Positions 27,009-37,185 of a stretch of DNA of 64,000 bases are shown one piece after another (the first letter of the stretch is position 1; every line of letters begins with the position of its first letter). The DNA is taken from positions 62,001 to 126,000 of the forward strand of contig CAIMFY010000074.1 of assembly GCA_903840415.1 (NCBI GenBank), written 5' to 3'. The translations under genes and the position numbers were made by a program. This DNA comes from an uncultured Opitutia bacterium. GTDB lineage: Bacteria; Verrucomicrobiota; Verrucomicrobiia; Opitutales; Opitutaceae. A model generated the notes under the pieces. The model searched no databases and was not told where the DNA came from. It worked only from the letters and a program-made list of their open reading frames with translations.

Positions 27009-27839
27009 TCAGGGCAGGCCGAACAGAAAATAGCCGAGCGGCGCGGCGAGAATGAGGCTGTCGCTGAGGTCAAACATTCCGCCGATGCCGGGCACCGTCC
27101 GACCTGAATCCTTGAAATTAGCGCGGCGCTTGATGACCGACTCGATGAGGTCCGACACGATGGCGATCACCGCGAGAGGCGCGGCCATGAGCGCGGCGAC
27201 GAGCGGCGTCATATGCCGCGGTAACGACTCCTGTGCGACGGAGGCGAAGATCGCGCCACTCGCCATCGAGACCAGCACGCCACCAATGGCGCCCTCCCAG
27301 GTTTTCTTCGGCGAGATTTCCGGCGACATCTTATGGCGGCCGATCGCCAGGCCGGTGACGAGCGCGCCCATATCGCAAAACTTCGCCACCATGATCAACC
27401 ACACCGCGAGCAGCAGTCGGCCGTTGGCCGTGATGGTGTCGCCCGGCAGCGGAGTGACGATGCGCACGAAATATTGCAGCAGCACCGAAACGTAAACGAG
27501 CCCGACGATGGTCGAGGCGAGTGATTCTACGCGATTTTCCGGCTTCCGCTCTCCGAGCAATCGCACCGCGATGACAATGGTGGCGAGCGCCAGCAACAGG
27601 TGTTCTTGATGGCCAAACTGCGCCTCGGCCCACGGCGCGAGCGTGATGAGCACGCCGAAGGTCATGCCGACTTTGTCAAACGGCGTGTAGCCGGCGCCCC
27701 GCATGAGCTGGTAGAATTCCCGCAGCGTGAGCGCCGAGATGACGGCGATGAGAACGAGGGCGCCGTTGGTGCGGAAAAACCACAGGGTGCCGATGATGAT
27801 GGCCCAGAGGACGATGGTGCTAAAGATGCGTTTCGTCAC
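27009..27839 (-). CDS. cdsA: Phosphatidate cytidylyltransferase
   Basis: Makes CDP-diacylglycerol from phosphatidic acid and CTP in the inner membrane. The 276-residue protein has about seven hydrophobic spans and the C-terminal signature SVIKRRANFKDSG followed by TVPGIGGMFDLSDS. In the PROSITE-type signature the last part is normally PGHGG..DR.D; here His is Ile and Arg is Leu. The start is GTG at 27839, 15 bases after uppS. Membrane topology, signature and operon position together make the call firm despite the two substitutions. Confidence 0.9.
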   Translation of the reverse strand: MTKRIFSTIVLWAIIIGTLWFFRTNGALVLIAVISALTLREFYQLMRGAGYTPFDKVGMTFGVLITLAPWAEAQFGHQEHLLLALATIVIAVRLLGERKPENRVESLASTIVGLVYVSVLLQYFVRIVTPLPGDTITANGRLLLAVWLIMVAKFCDMGALVTGLAIGRHKMSPEISPKKTWEGAIGGVLVSMASGAIFASVAQESLPRHMTPLVAALMAAPLAVIAIVSDLIESVIKRRANFKDSGRTVPGIGGMFDLSDSLILAAPLGYFLFGLP

Positions 27840-27854
27840 GGCGGTGTCGGGAAA

Positions 27855-28607
27855 TTATTTTGTCGCCGCCGCCGGCTTGAGTTGCTCGCTCGTGAGGCCG
27901 AAACGCCGCTCGCGTTTGTTGAACTCCGCGATCGCCGCCGCGAGATCCGCCTTCGTGAAATCGGGCCAGAGCACCGGTGTGAAAATGAACTCCGCATAGG
28001 CCGCCTGGAGCAGGAGAAAATTGCTGATGCGCGTCTCGCCCGAGGTGCGGATGACGAGATCCGGATCGGGTAGGTCGGCGGTCGTGAGGTAGCGGCTGAA
28101 TGTCTCCCACGAGCTGTCGTTGAGCTTTTCCTTGCCGGCGGCGACGGCCGCCGCATAGGCCCGCGCGGCATCGACGGCCTCTGTGCGCGCGCCGTAATTG
28201 AGGGCGAGCACGAGAGTGTAGTCGGCGAAATTTTTCGTCTCCTCCATCGTCGTGCGGAGGAGTTTTTGGATGCTGGCCGGCATTTCGTCCGTGCGCCCGA
28301 TGGTGCGGAGGCGAACACGATCGCGGACGAATGTCTCGAGTTCCTTCTTCAGATAATACTCCAGCAGACCCATCAGCGCGCCGACCTCATCCTGCGGGCG
28401 CTTCCAGTTCTCGACGGAAAACGCATAAAGCGTGAGCACCTTCACTCCGAGATCGCGCGCGGCGAAGGTCGTCGTGCGCACCGTCTCAACGCCGCGACGG
28501 TGACCCTCGATGCGCGGCAAACCGCGCGACTTTGCCCAGCGTCCGTTGCCGTCCATGATGATGGCGACATGGTGGGGGACGTGGGTGGGCGCGGGCGCGT
28601 GGCTCAT
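27855..28607 (-). CDS. uppS: Isoprenyl (undecaprenyl) diphosphate synthase
   Basis: A cis-prenyltransferase that makes the C55 lipid carrier for peptidoglycan and O-antigen. The 250-residue product has the active-site start IIMDGNGRWAKSRGLPRIEGHRRG (in part; Asp at about 18), TLYAFSVENWKRP and the C-terminal DLVIRTSGETRISNFLL. The ATG at 28607 begins about ten residues before the catalytic strand. It heads the operon, with cdsA 15 bases downstream. Confidence 0.96.
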   Translation of the reverse strand: MSHAPAPTHVPHHVAIIMDGNGRWAKSRGLPRIEGHRRGVETVRTTTFAARDLGVKVLTLYAFSVENWKRPQDEVGALMGLLEYYLKKELETFVRDRVRLRTIGRTDEMPASIQKLLRTTMEETKNFADYTLVLALNYGARTEAVDAARAYAAAVAAGKEKLNDSSWETFSRYLTTADLPDPDLVIRTSGETRISNFLLLQAAYAEFIFTPVLWPDFTKADLAAAIAEFNKRERRFGLTSEQLKPAAATK

Positions 28608-28675
28608 GCTTGAAGGCGAGAGTTAGGTTGGCGGGGTGCGCCTTGACAAGGTGGAAGACCGCGCGCCCGACCGGC

Positions 28676-29656
28676 TCACAGTCCGAGCATGAAATTAAAT
28701 GTCCGATCGATCTGGCCGGGTAGGTTTTCGTGGACGAAGTCCGGGTAGATCACCACGTCCTTCTTGGCGGTGATTTTGTTGAACGCGGCGAATTGCGAAC
28801 TTGCGGGACAAATCGTGTCCATCAGTCCGGTGAACATCAGCGTTTCGGCCTTGATGCGCGGCGCGAGGTGCTGGCAGTCGATGTAGCCGAGTTTTTGGAA
28901 AATCTCTGCCTCGCGCTCGTGCCGCGGATCGAACACGCGAAAAAACAGCCGCAGTTCCTCGTAGGCATCCTTCGCCTGATCCATTTCCCACACTCGTTGG
29001 TAATCGCAGAGGAACGGAAAAACCGGCGCGGCGCGCCTGATGCGCGGTTCGAGCGCGGCGCACGCCAGCGTGAGCGCGCCGCCCTGCGAGTTGCCAAAGC
29101 AGCCGACACGGTCCGCATCGACCTCGGCGAAACTCATCACCACCCGCGCGAGTTGCGCGGTGTCGAGGAAGATCTGGCGAAACGCCAGCTTCCTCGGATC
29201 GGGATCGTCGAGGCCACGCACGATGTGGCCACGGAGCGTCGTGCCCTTGACCTGGCCGGTGTCCTCCGAACGCCCGCCCTGACCGCGGCAATCCATCGAG
29301 GCAAAACAGAAGCCGGTGGCGGGCCAGCCCAGCTTGTCGTGCCAGTCGCCGCTGTTGCCCGAGTAGCCGTGAAACTGGAGCACGGCGGGATTTTTCGGGG
29401 TGACGCTGCCCGCGGCCGGATTCTTTGGCCGGAGGTATTTGGCGTAGATGCGCGCCCCGCCGACCCCCGTGAACCACAAGTCGAAGCATTCGATGTCACG
29501 CCCCGCGACGGTCGGATTCGGTCGCAGTTCGGGCCGCGGATCGGTGGCATCGAGTTCGCGCAGCGCGGCGGTCCAGTAGGTGTCGAAGTCGGCGGGGCGG
29601 GGATTGCGGCCGGCGTAGCGGTGGAGTTCGGCCAGCGGAAGATCGATGAGCGGCAT
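28676..29656 (-). CDS. Acetyl xylan esterase / cephalosporin-C deacetylase family hydrolase
   Basis: A 326-residue alpha/beta hydrolase of the AXE1 family (CE7), which removes acetyl groups from xylo-oligosaccharides and related esters. The opening LPLAELHRYAGRNPRPADFDTYW is typical (cited in part). The catalytic serine is in GNSQGGAL, the acid in TGLMDTICP and the histidine in FVHENLPG. There is no signal peptide, so it is cytoplasmic and acts on imported oligosaccharides. The ATG at 29656 is chosen as the family start; a longer frame overlaps the upstream lipoprotein gene. It is 37 bases downstream of that gene on the same strand. Confidence 0.88.
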   Translation of the reverse strand: MPLIDLPLAELHRYAGRNPRPADFDTYWTAALRELDATDPRPELRPNPTVAGRDIECFDLWFTGVGGARIYAKYLRPKNPAAGSVTPKNPAVLQFHGYSGNSGDWHDKLGWPATGFCFASMDCRGQGGRSEDTGQVKGTTLRGHIVRGLDDPDPRKLAFRQIFLDTAQLARVVMSFAEVDADRVGCFGNSQGGALTLACAALEPRIRRAAPVFPFLCDYQRVWEMDQAKDAYEELRLFFRVFDPRHEREAEIFQKLGYIDCQHLAPRIKAETLMFTGLMDTICPASSQFAAFNKITAKKDVVIYPDFVHENLPGQIDRTFNFMLGL

Positions 29657-29693
29657 GCGCAGATGTGACGAGCGACCGGCGACTTGTGACAAG

Positions 29694-30449
29694 CTAGAAC
29701 ATCCGCAGCAGTGAACGTGTCCCAACGTCGAGAAACGCCGCGACTGGTGCCAAGGTGCGGAGCAGCCGACCATCGTCGCCAAAGACTCCAATTCCGTTCG
29801 CGCTGGCCAGTGGTGCGTAGATTTCGCGTTGATCGGCGTCGTAGCCCAGCGCGCCCGCCGCCACCGCGCGTTCCAGTGCGATTGTCGCGACCACCTGTCC
29901 ATCGAGATCAAAGGCGATTACGCGGGTTTCCGGGCCGCCGGTGAGCACCAGGAGTCGGTCTCGCACGGCATCGTAGGCGACGCCCGCAGGCGCTTTGTTC
30001 AACCCCGCGAGTGCGACGGTGCGGACGAATTTTCCGAAGCGATTCAGCTCCACCAGCACGGGCTCACTCGGGTGCGTGAGAAACAAATGCCCATCGCGCT
30101 GCCGCACCGCGAGATCGCCACCCCCAGTGGCGGGCGTGCTTTCTGCGGTAAATTCGCGCTTCACCACCCGGGCCGGTCGATCGACGACGCGGATGCGGTT
30201 GCCGGGCGCGAGCCGCAGAAAAAAATGATCCGTGAATGGATCGTAGGTGAAGCCGGTGAGCGTTTCGCCGGCAGCAAGGAAACTCGGCACGTTCGTCGCC
30301 TGAGCCGGACCGTCATCGCGGATCTCCTGCGCGGTGGTGCTTGCGAGTGAGTAGATATGCAGCGGCCCGGGCGTCGCGCAGCCGGCGAGCGTCACCGTGA
30401 ACGCGACCAGCGCGACGAAGCGCGCCGAAATTTTTTTTCGCGTTGTCAT
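29694..30449 (-). CDS. Predicted lipoprotein with beta-propeller-like repeats
   Basis: A 251-residue protein with a signal peptide and lipobox VTLAGC (Cys at about 24). The mature part has repeating strands (LTGFTYDPFTDHFFLRL, GDLAVRQRDGHLFLTHP, PAGVAYDAVRDRLLVLTGG) like YncE/SMP-30-type propellers, probably four or five blades. It may bind or sense a ligand on the periplasmic face. It precedes the AXE1-type hydrolase and is divergent from the nucleoside phosphorylase. Function not assigned. Confidence 0.75.
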   Translation of the reverse strand: MTTRKKISARFVALVAFTVTLAGCATPGPLHIYSLASTTAQEIRDDGPAQATNVPSFLAAGETLTGFTYDPFTDHFFLRLAPGNRIRVVDRPARVVKREFTAESTPATGGGDLAVRQRDGHLFLTHPSEPVLVELNRFGKFVRTVALAGLNKAPAGVAYDAVRDRLLVLTGGPETRVIAFDLDGQVVATIALERAVAAGALGYDADQREIYAPLASANGIGVFGDDGRLLRTLAPVAAFLDVGTRSLLRMF

Positions 30450-30477
30450 TGCCGGAGCCTAGCGCGTGATTCGCCGG

Positions 30478-31176
30478 ATGAAAGTCGCATTCATCAGTGG
30501 CACGAGCATCGTCAACTCCCAGCTTTTCGCCGCGTGGGAGGTGAAAACGATCGAGACGAAATTCGGCGCCGTGACCTACAAGTCGCGCGGCGAACAGGTG
30601 CTCATCAACCGCCACGGCTACGCCTATCCGCTCCCGCCACATTCGATCAATTACCGGGCGAATATCCGCGCGCTCGCGGATCTCGGGTTCGAGGATGTGG
30701 TGTCACTCAACTCGGTCGGTTCGCTTAAGCGGGATCTGCCGCCGGGGACGTTTGTTTCGTGCAGCGACTACGTCGGACTGCAGCAAGGGCCGGCGACGTA
30801 TTTTGATCACGAGTTAAAAGGCGGCGCGCCGGTGATCGCCAACAACCTGATCCCGAAGCTCGTCGGCGAACTGGCGCCGGAATTCAGGATTCACGCGGGG
30901 AAAGTTTACGTGCAGATGCGTGGCCCGCGGTTCGAGACGAAAGCCGAAATCAAAATCGTGCAGCACTGGGGGGACGTGATCGGCATGACGGCGGCGCACG
31001 AGGCCGACCTCTGCACCGAGCTCGGCCTGCGCTACAACAGTCTCGCGCTGATTGATAATTATGCGAACGGCCTCGAGGGCACGGAAATCGACTTCGCGAA
31101 GTTCAAGGACCTGGTGAAGTCGAATCAGGAGCGCGTGAACCGGCTCTTCACTCGGATGCTGGAGATTTTGGGATGA
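30478..31176 (+). CDS. MTA / purine nucleoside phosphorylase family protein
   Basis: A 232-residue phosphorylase of the PNP/MTAP group, cleaving a purine nucleoside (possibly 5'-methylthioadenosine) with phosphate. Recognisable segments are VAFISGTS (phosphate-binding strand), INRHGYAYPLPPHSINYRANI (in part), SLNSVGSL, VQMRGPRFETKAEI and VIGMTAAHEADLC, matching MTAP positions. The usual N-terminal GGTG is SGTS. A GTG at 30466 could add four residues; the ATG at 30478 begins at the first strand and is preferred. Exact substrate, MTA or another nucleoside, is not decidable here. Confidence 0.85.
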   Translation: MKVAFISGTSIVNSQLFAAWEVKTIETKFGAVTYKSRGEQVLINRHGYAYPLPPHSINYRANIRALADLGFEDVVSLNSVGSLKRDLPPGTFVSCSDYVGLQQGPATYFDHELKGGAPVIANNLIPKLVGELAPEFRIHAGKVYVQMRGPRFETKAEIKIVQHWGDVIGMTAAHEADLCTELGLRYNSLALIDNYANGLEGTEIDFAKFKDLVKSNQERVNRLFTRMLEILG

Positions 31177-31246
31177 TGACAAAAATGTAATCAGGTTTTC
31201 GCTGGTTCGGGTTTCCTTTCTGCGGCGCATTCGTCTAGGCTTTTCC

Positions 31247-32305
31247 ATGAACGCTTCATCTCGGTTCGTTGTTTCCGTGCTCGGTTTGTTCGCCTCGGTC
31301 GCGCGGGCGCAACCGACTGCGTCGGGTCCTTACAAGGTGGTCGCTTCGGCCCGTGTCGGCGGCGCCGGCGGTTTCGATTACGTGACGGCAGACGCCGACG
31401 CACGAAAACTCTACATTCCGCGCGGTAACCGCGTCACGGTCTTCGACCTCGATACACTCAAGCCGGCGGGAGAAATCCCCGATACGGCGAGCGTGCACGG
31501 CGCCGCCATCGATCCGAAGACCCACCACGGTTTTAGCAGCAGCAAACCGGTCGTGATGTGGGACACGCAGGCGCTCGCGACGCTCAAGTCCATTCCGGTC
31601 GAGGGCAACCCCGATGGCATCCTATTCGACCCGGCGACTTCGCGCGTGTTTGTGCTCAGTCACCGCGCGCCGAACGTCACCGTGCTCGATGCGGGCGACG
31701 GTTCCATCGTCGGCACCATCGATTTGGGTGGCGCGCCTGAGCAGGCGCAGAGCGACGGGCAGGGGCGCGTGTTCATCGACATCGAGGACAAGGATACTAT
31801 CGCGGTCGTAGATGCGAAAACGCTCAAAGTCACCGCCACCTACAGTCTTGGCGGCAAAGGCGGCACGCCCGCTGGTCTCGCGCTCGATGCGAAAAACCAC
31901 CTGCTCTTCGCGTGCTGCCGCAACCCGGCGACGTGTGTCGTGCTCAACGCTGACGACGGGAATATTCTCGCCACGCTGCCGATCGGCGCGGGCACCGACG
32001 GTGCGACGTTCAACCCGGCCACCATGGAAGTGTTCAGTTCGCAGGGCGACGGCACACTGACGGTGATCAAGGAAAATAGTCCGACGAGTTTCGCGGTCGC
32101 GCAGACGGTGACGACCAAAGCCGGCGCTAAAACCTGCACGCTCGATCTTAAGACCAACCGGATCTTGCTGATCACGGCGGAGCGTGCGCCGGCCCCGGCG
32201 CCCGCCGCACCGGCACCGGGTGAGGCGCCACCGGCGGCGAAGAAGGGCGGTCGCGGCGGCGCGATGGTGCCGGACTCGTTCACGATTCTGGCGGTTGCGC
32301 GCTGA
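31247..32305 (+). CDS. Secreted YncE-like beta-propeller protein
   Basis: A 352-residue protein with a signal peptide (LGLFASVARAQ, cleavage about residue 21) and six to seven blades with the YVTN pattern: KLYIPRGNRVTVFD, RVFVLSHRAPNVTVLD, RVFIDIEDKDTIAVVD, LLFACCRNPATCVVL, MEVFSSQGDGTLTVI. A Pro/Ala/Gly-rich low-complexity insert lies near residues 308-335, before a final strand. Members of this family are periplasmic or outer-membrane-associated and of unclear biochemical role. It is 70 bases after the phosphorylase gene. Confidence 0.82.
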   Translation: MNASSRFVVSVLGLFASVARAQPTASGPYKVVASARVGGAGGFDYVTADADARKLYIPRGNRVTVFDLDTLKPAGEIPDTASVHGAAIDPKTHHGFSSSKPVVMWDTQALATLKSIPVEGNPDGILFDPATSRVFVLSHRAPNVTVLDAGDGSIVGTIDLGGAPEQAQSDGQGRVFIDIEDKDTIAVVDAKTLKVTATYSLGGKGGTPAGLALDAKNHLLFACCRNPATCVVLNADDGNILATLPIGAGTDGATFNPATMEVFSSQGDGTLTVIKENSPTSFAVAQTVTTKAGAKTCTLDLKTNRILLITAERAPAPAPAAPAPGEAPPAAKKGGRGGAMVPDSFTILAVAR

Positions 32306-32327
32306 CGCGGCTGGCGTGGAGCCACTG

Positions 32328-33069
32328 CTACTTCAGTTCAATTTTGCTGTAGGGACGCGATTGCTCGACGATTCGCAGCCACCAACTCGAATCATCCTTG
32401 ACTCGACCGCGGAGCCGGCTGCGGCACCGGCGGGCAAAGCGCACCAGACAGTCGAAGCTGCGTTCGAACGGCTTGATGCCCTGATCCCGGACGAATGATT
32501 CCGCCCGCGTGCGACAGAGGTCACCGCGGACAAATTCGAACTTGAGCTCACCGTTCCACTGATGGTGCATGATTGCTGATATCGATCGCATCGGATCGCC
32601 GGGATTCGAAGTGGCGGAGCGGAATGACTCTCGACTCGCGATCTAGCTCGCTGTCGTGCTTGGAGTGAAGCAACAGCGTGCCAGCGACCGATTCAACGAT
32701 CCAGTGATGATGCGGGTGCCCACAGGCAGAGGTCTCACGATTCCTGATCCCCTTGGTTTGCTCACTGAAGCGCGAGGGGCACTCGATTACACCGCGCTTG
32801 CCGACCCGAGCCATTTCAAGGAGCAGTGGAGCGGGGTCGGCAAGGTCCTCCACGGTGTGCCCGCAGATGACGAGATCGAAACTTTTGTCGGCGAAAGGCA
32901 GCTGGAAACCGGGTTTTAGGAAGTCGGCCTGATACCAAGTCTCCGACGAAAAGCGTTCGTCGCCAAGACGCTCAAGGCTGAGCTTTGCGCGTCTCGTGGC
33001 CCACGGCATCAAATCGACCACGTGAGTGGCCCGCGGCTCGGGCAGGAACCAGCCGCCTAAGTCGAGCAC
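32328..33069 (-). pseudogene. SAM-dependent methyltransferase with a frameshift
   Basis: The first part (33069 down to about 32640) is a class I methyltransferase: VLDLGGWFLPEPRATHVVDL for SAM binding, PFADKSFDLVICGHTVEDLADPAPLL (in part), RVGKRGVIECPSRF and GHPHHHWIVE. That frame stops at 32548 after about 25 unlike residues. The expected ending (HHQWNGELKFEFVRGDL) lies in another minus-strand frame, open from 32642 to 32328. One frameshift in about 32550-32642, real or a sequencing error, explains both. The N-terminus is also unclear: GTG at 33069 is the first usual start, but the frame is open to the kinase stop, with GGAGG seven bases before an ATT codon near 33105. Confidence 0.6.
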
Positions 33070-33123
33070 AGTGGATGCTCCGTTAAAATCTGCGTCGATG
33101 AGTCTAATTCGCGTGCCTCCGTG

Positions 33124-35973
33124 TCAGTTCACCGTGCCGGCTTCAGGAGCTGCCATCAGCGTCTGATGCACCGCGGTGAGCAGTGTTTGCATGCTGAAGG
33201 GTTTGGTCAGCAGCGGCGGCAGACCGAGGGTGTCGAACCCCTTGAACGTCGCCTGATCGGCCAGCCCGGTCATGCCGAGGATGGGCTGGCGCGCGCCGAG
33301 TTGTTGCAGCGCCCGCACCAGTGCTGTCCCATTCATGCCCGGCATCATCATGTCGGTCAGGATGGCTCTAATCTCGGCGCGGTGCTGGGCGAAGAGCGTT
33401 AGCGCCTCAGTGCCTTCGGCCGCGACGACCACCCGGTAGCCGTGCATCTCGAGCGCGCGCCGCGCCGCGCTGCGGACGGTAGGTTCGTCGTCCACGAGTA
33501 AGATCAATTCTCGATGTCCGCGCGGTGGTAGCGGTTCGGGCTCGTGCGCGGTGGCGGGATTCGTCTCAGGTGCGGCGGGGAAAAAGAGTTCGATGGTCGT
33601 GCCCTGGCCCACGTGACTGTCCACGCGCACCGCGCCGCCGTGTCCGCGCACGACGCCCAGCACGGTCGGCAACCCGAGTCCGGTGCCTTGGCCGATTTCC
33701 TTCGTGGTGAAAAACGGATCGAAGATGTGGTCCAGCTGATCGGCAGGGATGCCGGTGCCGGTATCGGAAACGCTCAGACGCACGTGCGGGCCGGGTTTGG
33801 TGCCAGGCATCTGGGCCGCGGCGGCGGCGTCAAGGGTGATGTTGGCGGCGGCGAGCGTCAGGGCGCCGCCTTCGGGCATGGCGTCGCGGGCGTTGACGCA
33901 GAGATTCATCAGCGCCTGATGCATTTGGGTAGGGTCGCCAATCACCGGCCAGAGTTCGAGGGGCACGGTGACGGTGAGGCGGAGTTCGCGCGGGAAGGTT
34001 TCGCGGATAAGTTTTTCCATCTCACGCAAGAGCTGGCGCACCGGCACGGGGGCGCGCACGCCTGGCTGGCCGCGGGCGAAGGTGAGCAACTGGCGGATAA
34101 TGTCGGCGCCGCGCTGGGCGCTGTTCTCGACGGAATCGAGGATTGCCCGAAGATCGGTAGTCCGGATCGCGTCGCGGAGGAGCGAGGTGGACATCATGAT
34201 CGGCGTCAGAATGTTATTCAGGTCGTGGGCGATGCCGCCCGCGAGCATGCCGATACCTTCCATGCGCTGGGCGCGGAGGAACTGTGCCTCCAATCGGTTT
34301 TTCTCGGTCACGTCGGTATTGATGGCGAGCACTTCCTTGGGCTGGCCCTGTTCGTCGCGCAGCAGAGTCCATCGGCAAAACACGATTCGTTCCGCGCCGT
34401 CTTTGCCGGGCTTTTTTAACTCCCCGGACCAGGTGCCATGGGCGAGGAGTTGCGCGTTGGCGGCGTTGAATGCCGTGTGATCCGAACCGCCAAGATCGGT
34501 GATTTTTCGGCCCACTGCCTGGGCGGGCGTTAAACCGAAGAGCCTCTCTGCTCCGCCGTTCCAGTAAGTGACGGTGTCATCTAGGCTCCGGACGTAGATC
34601 GCGTCGTTGGCGGCATCGAGCAGCGCGGCCTGTCTGCGCAATACCTCCTCCGCGCGTTTGCGCGCAGTGATGTCTTCGGCCACAGCGATCTGGAAATCGT
34701 TCGATTGGCCGGGCAGCCACATGGATGAGACATTGAGATTCACCCAAACCACCGTTCCGTCTTTGCGGAGATACCGCTTCTCCATCGTAAACATCCGGAC
34801 TTTTTCGACACTGAGTGCGTTCATGTGCCCGAGGTCTTCCGTCAGATCTTCGGGATGCGTGATCGATTGGAAATTCAGCGCCAGCATCTCGGCATGCGTG
34901 TAACCGACGAGATCGCAGTAACGCTGATTGACCTGGACGAAACGGCCCGTGGCGGCATCGACCTGCGCGACGCCGACGGCGGCCTGTTCAAAGAGGACGC
35001 GGTAACGATGCTCACCGGCCCGGAGCGCGGCCTCCGCTTGCCGCCGATCAGAAATGACGGTGGCAAGCAACAGTCCGGGCACCGCGGTCACCGCCAGCAG
35101 CAACTGCACGATCATCACGTCGTCCATCACGCCGGACGTATAAGAAAAACCGGTGACACCTCCGGACGCGGCAAATGGCACGGCCATCGCCGCCAAAATC
35201 ACCAGTATGGTTGCAACGCCCCGCACTCCGAAACGCCACGCCGCCCAGCAGACAAATGGCAGGATGCTGTAAGGCAGAAACAAGGCGAAAAGCGGCAGGT
35301 TCGCCCACCAATTGAAGAGTGCGTAGGAAAGCGCTGTGAAGGACACGACCAGCGCCACCCATTCCACCACCCGGTGTTGGATCACTGGGCTCGTCCGGTC
35401 CCGATTCCACGCGATCCAACTGAGCAGGAAGGGTGTCGTCAGCAGATTGCCGACGCCGTCCGCCGTAGTCCATTGCATCCAGGCGCTCCAAAAATTATCG
35501 GGGCCTTCCATCAACCTGCTGACCGCGCCCATGAACGCTCCCGTCATCACGCTGCTGCCCACGACTGACAGAATCAGCCAGCTGAACAAATCGCGCGTGG
35601 TTTGCACAGCAAACTGCCAGCGGAGGAAACGATCCAGCAGCCAGACGCCGAGCACCGCTTCGCCCGCCATGGCCAGAGCGTCAATCAAACCCGGGCCGAA
35701 CGCCGCGCCGGCCATCCAGCCCGCACCGCTATCGACGGCGATCAGCAGTCCGATCAGCAGGGGGCGCAGGTTGCGCCGAGTCAGCAAAATGGCCGACAGA
35801 AAAACGCCGGCCGTCGGGCAGATCGCCGTGATATCCGAAGGCTCGAACGCCAGCAGTTCGCTGAAACGCGCTACGGCAAAATAAAAGACCGCGACGGTGG
35901 CGAGCCAGAGGGCGTTATTTCGCCGGGAAACCCGAAATGGGAACAGCAGTTCAGCGGCATCGGCTGCTTGCAT
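33124..35973 (-). CDS. MASE1 hybrid sensor histidine kinase
   Basis: A 949-residue membrane kinase. Residues 15-310 form a MASE1-type sensor with about eight membrane spans. Two PAS domains follow (about 325-445 and 450-570), the first with YRVLFEQAAVGVAQVD. HisKA has its phosphoacceptor His near 581 (GGIAHDLNNIL), and the ATPase domain has NLCVNARDAMPEGG, DTGTGIP and GTGLGLP. A C-terminal receiver carries Asp near 874 (ILTDMMMPGMNG). There is no DNA-binding domain, so the receiver acts as an internal phosphorelay or off-switch. No cognate regulator is adjacent. MASE1 ligands are mostly unknown. Confidence 0.92.
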   Translation of the reverse strand: MQAADAAELLFPFRVSRRNNALWLATVAVFYFAVARFSELLAFEPSDITAICPTAGVFLSAILLTRRNLRPLLIGLLIAVDSGAGWMAGAAFGPGLIDALAMAGEAVLGVWLLDRFLRWQFAVQTTRDLFSWLILSVVGSSVMTGAFMGAVSRLMEGPDNFWSAWMQWTTADGVGNLLTTPFLLSWIAWNRDRTSPVIQHRVVEWVALVVSFTALSYALFNWWANLPLFALFLPYSILPFVCWAAWRFGVRGVATILVILAAMAVPFAASGGVTGFSYTSGVMDDVMIVQLLLAVTAVPGLLLATVISDRRQAEAALRAGEHRYRVLFEQAAVGVAQVDAATGRFVQVNQRYCDLVGYTHAEMLALNFQSITHPEDLTEDLGHMNALSVEKVRMFTMEKRYLRKDGTVVWVNLNVSSMWLPGQSNDFQIAVAEDITARKRAEEVLRRQAALLDAANDAIYVRSLDDTVTYWNGGAERLFGLTPAQAVGRKITDLGGSDHTAFNAANAQLLAHGTWSGELKKPGKDGAERIVFCRWTLLRDEQGQPKEVLAINTDVTEKNRLEAQFLRAQRMEGIGMLAGGIAHDLNNILTPIMMSTSLLRDAIRTTDLRAILDSVENSAQRGADIIRQLLTFARGQPGVRAPVPVRQLLREMEKLIRETFPRELRLTVTVPLELWPVIGDPTQMHQALMNLCVNARDAMPEGGALTLAAANITLDAAAAAQMPGTKPGPHVRLSVSDTGTGIPADQLDHIFDPFFTTKEIGQGTGLGLPTVLGVVRGHGGAVRVDSHVGQGTTIELFFPAAPETNPATAHEPEPLPPRGHRELILLVDDEPTVRSAARRALEMHGYRVVVAAEGTEALTLFAQHRAEIRAILTDMMMPGMNGTALVRALQQLGARQPILGMTGLADQATFKGFDTLGLPPLLTKPFSMQTLLTAVHQTLMAAPEAGTVN

Positions 35974-36202
35974 GCGCTCCTCCCATCGTCGCTCCGTGAA
36001 AACCTGCAGCAGTCCGACTGGCGGGGTTGCGAACGCCGAAAAAGGATCGTGAGGAGATGAAGGGTAAATTCACGTTCAACGAAGCGGGTGAAGAAATTCT
36101 CCCACTTCGCCAGAGGTGTTGCCAGTGTAAAACGGCGATCTGGGTAGCGTCCGCCCGTGAAAGCGTTTGCGCGGATGGCGACCGTGGTTAGTTTTTCCGC
36201 CC

Positions 36203-37174
<972 letters not shown>

Positions 37175-37185
37175 CCTCCGGGGGG

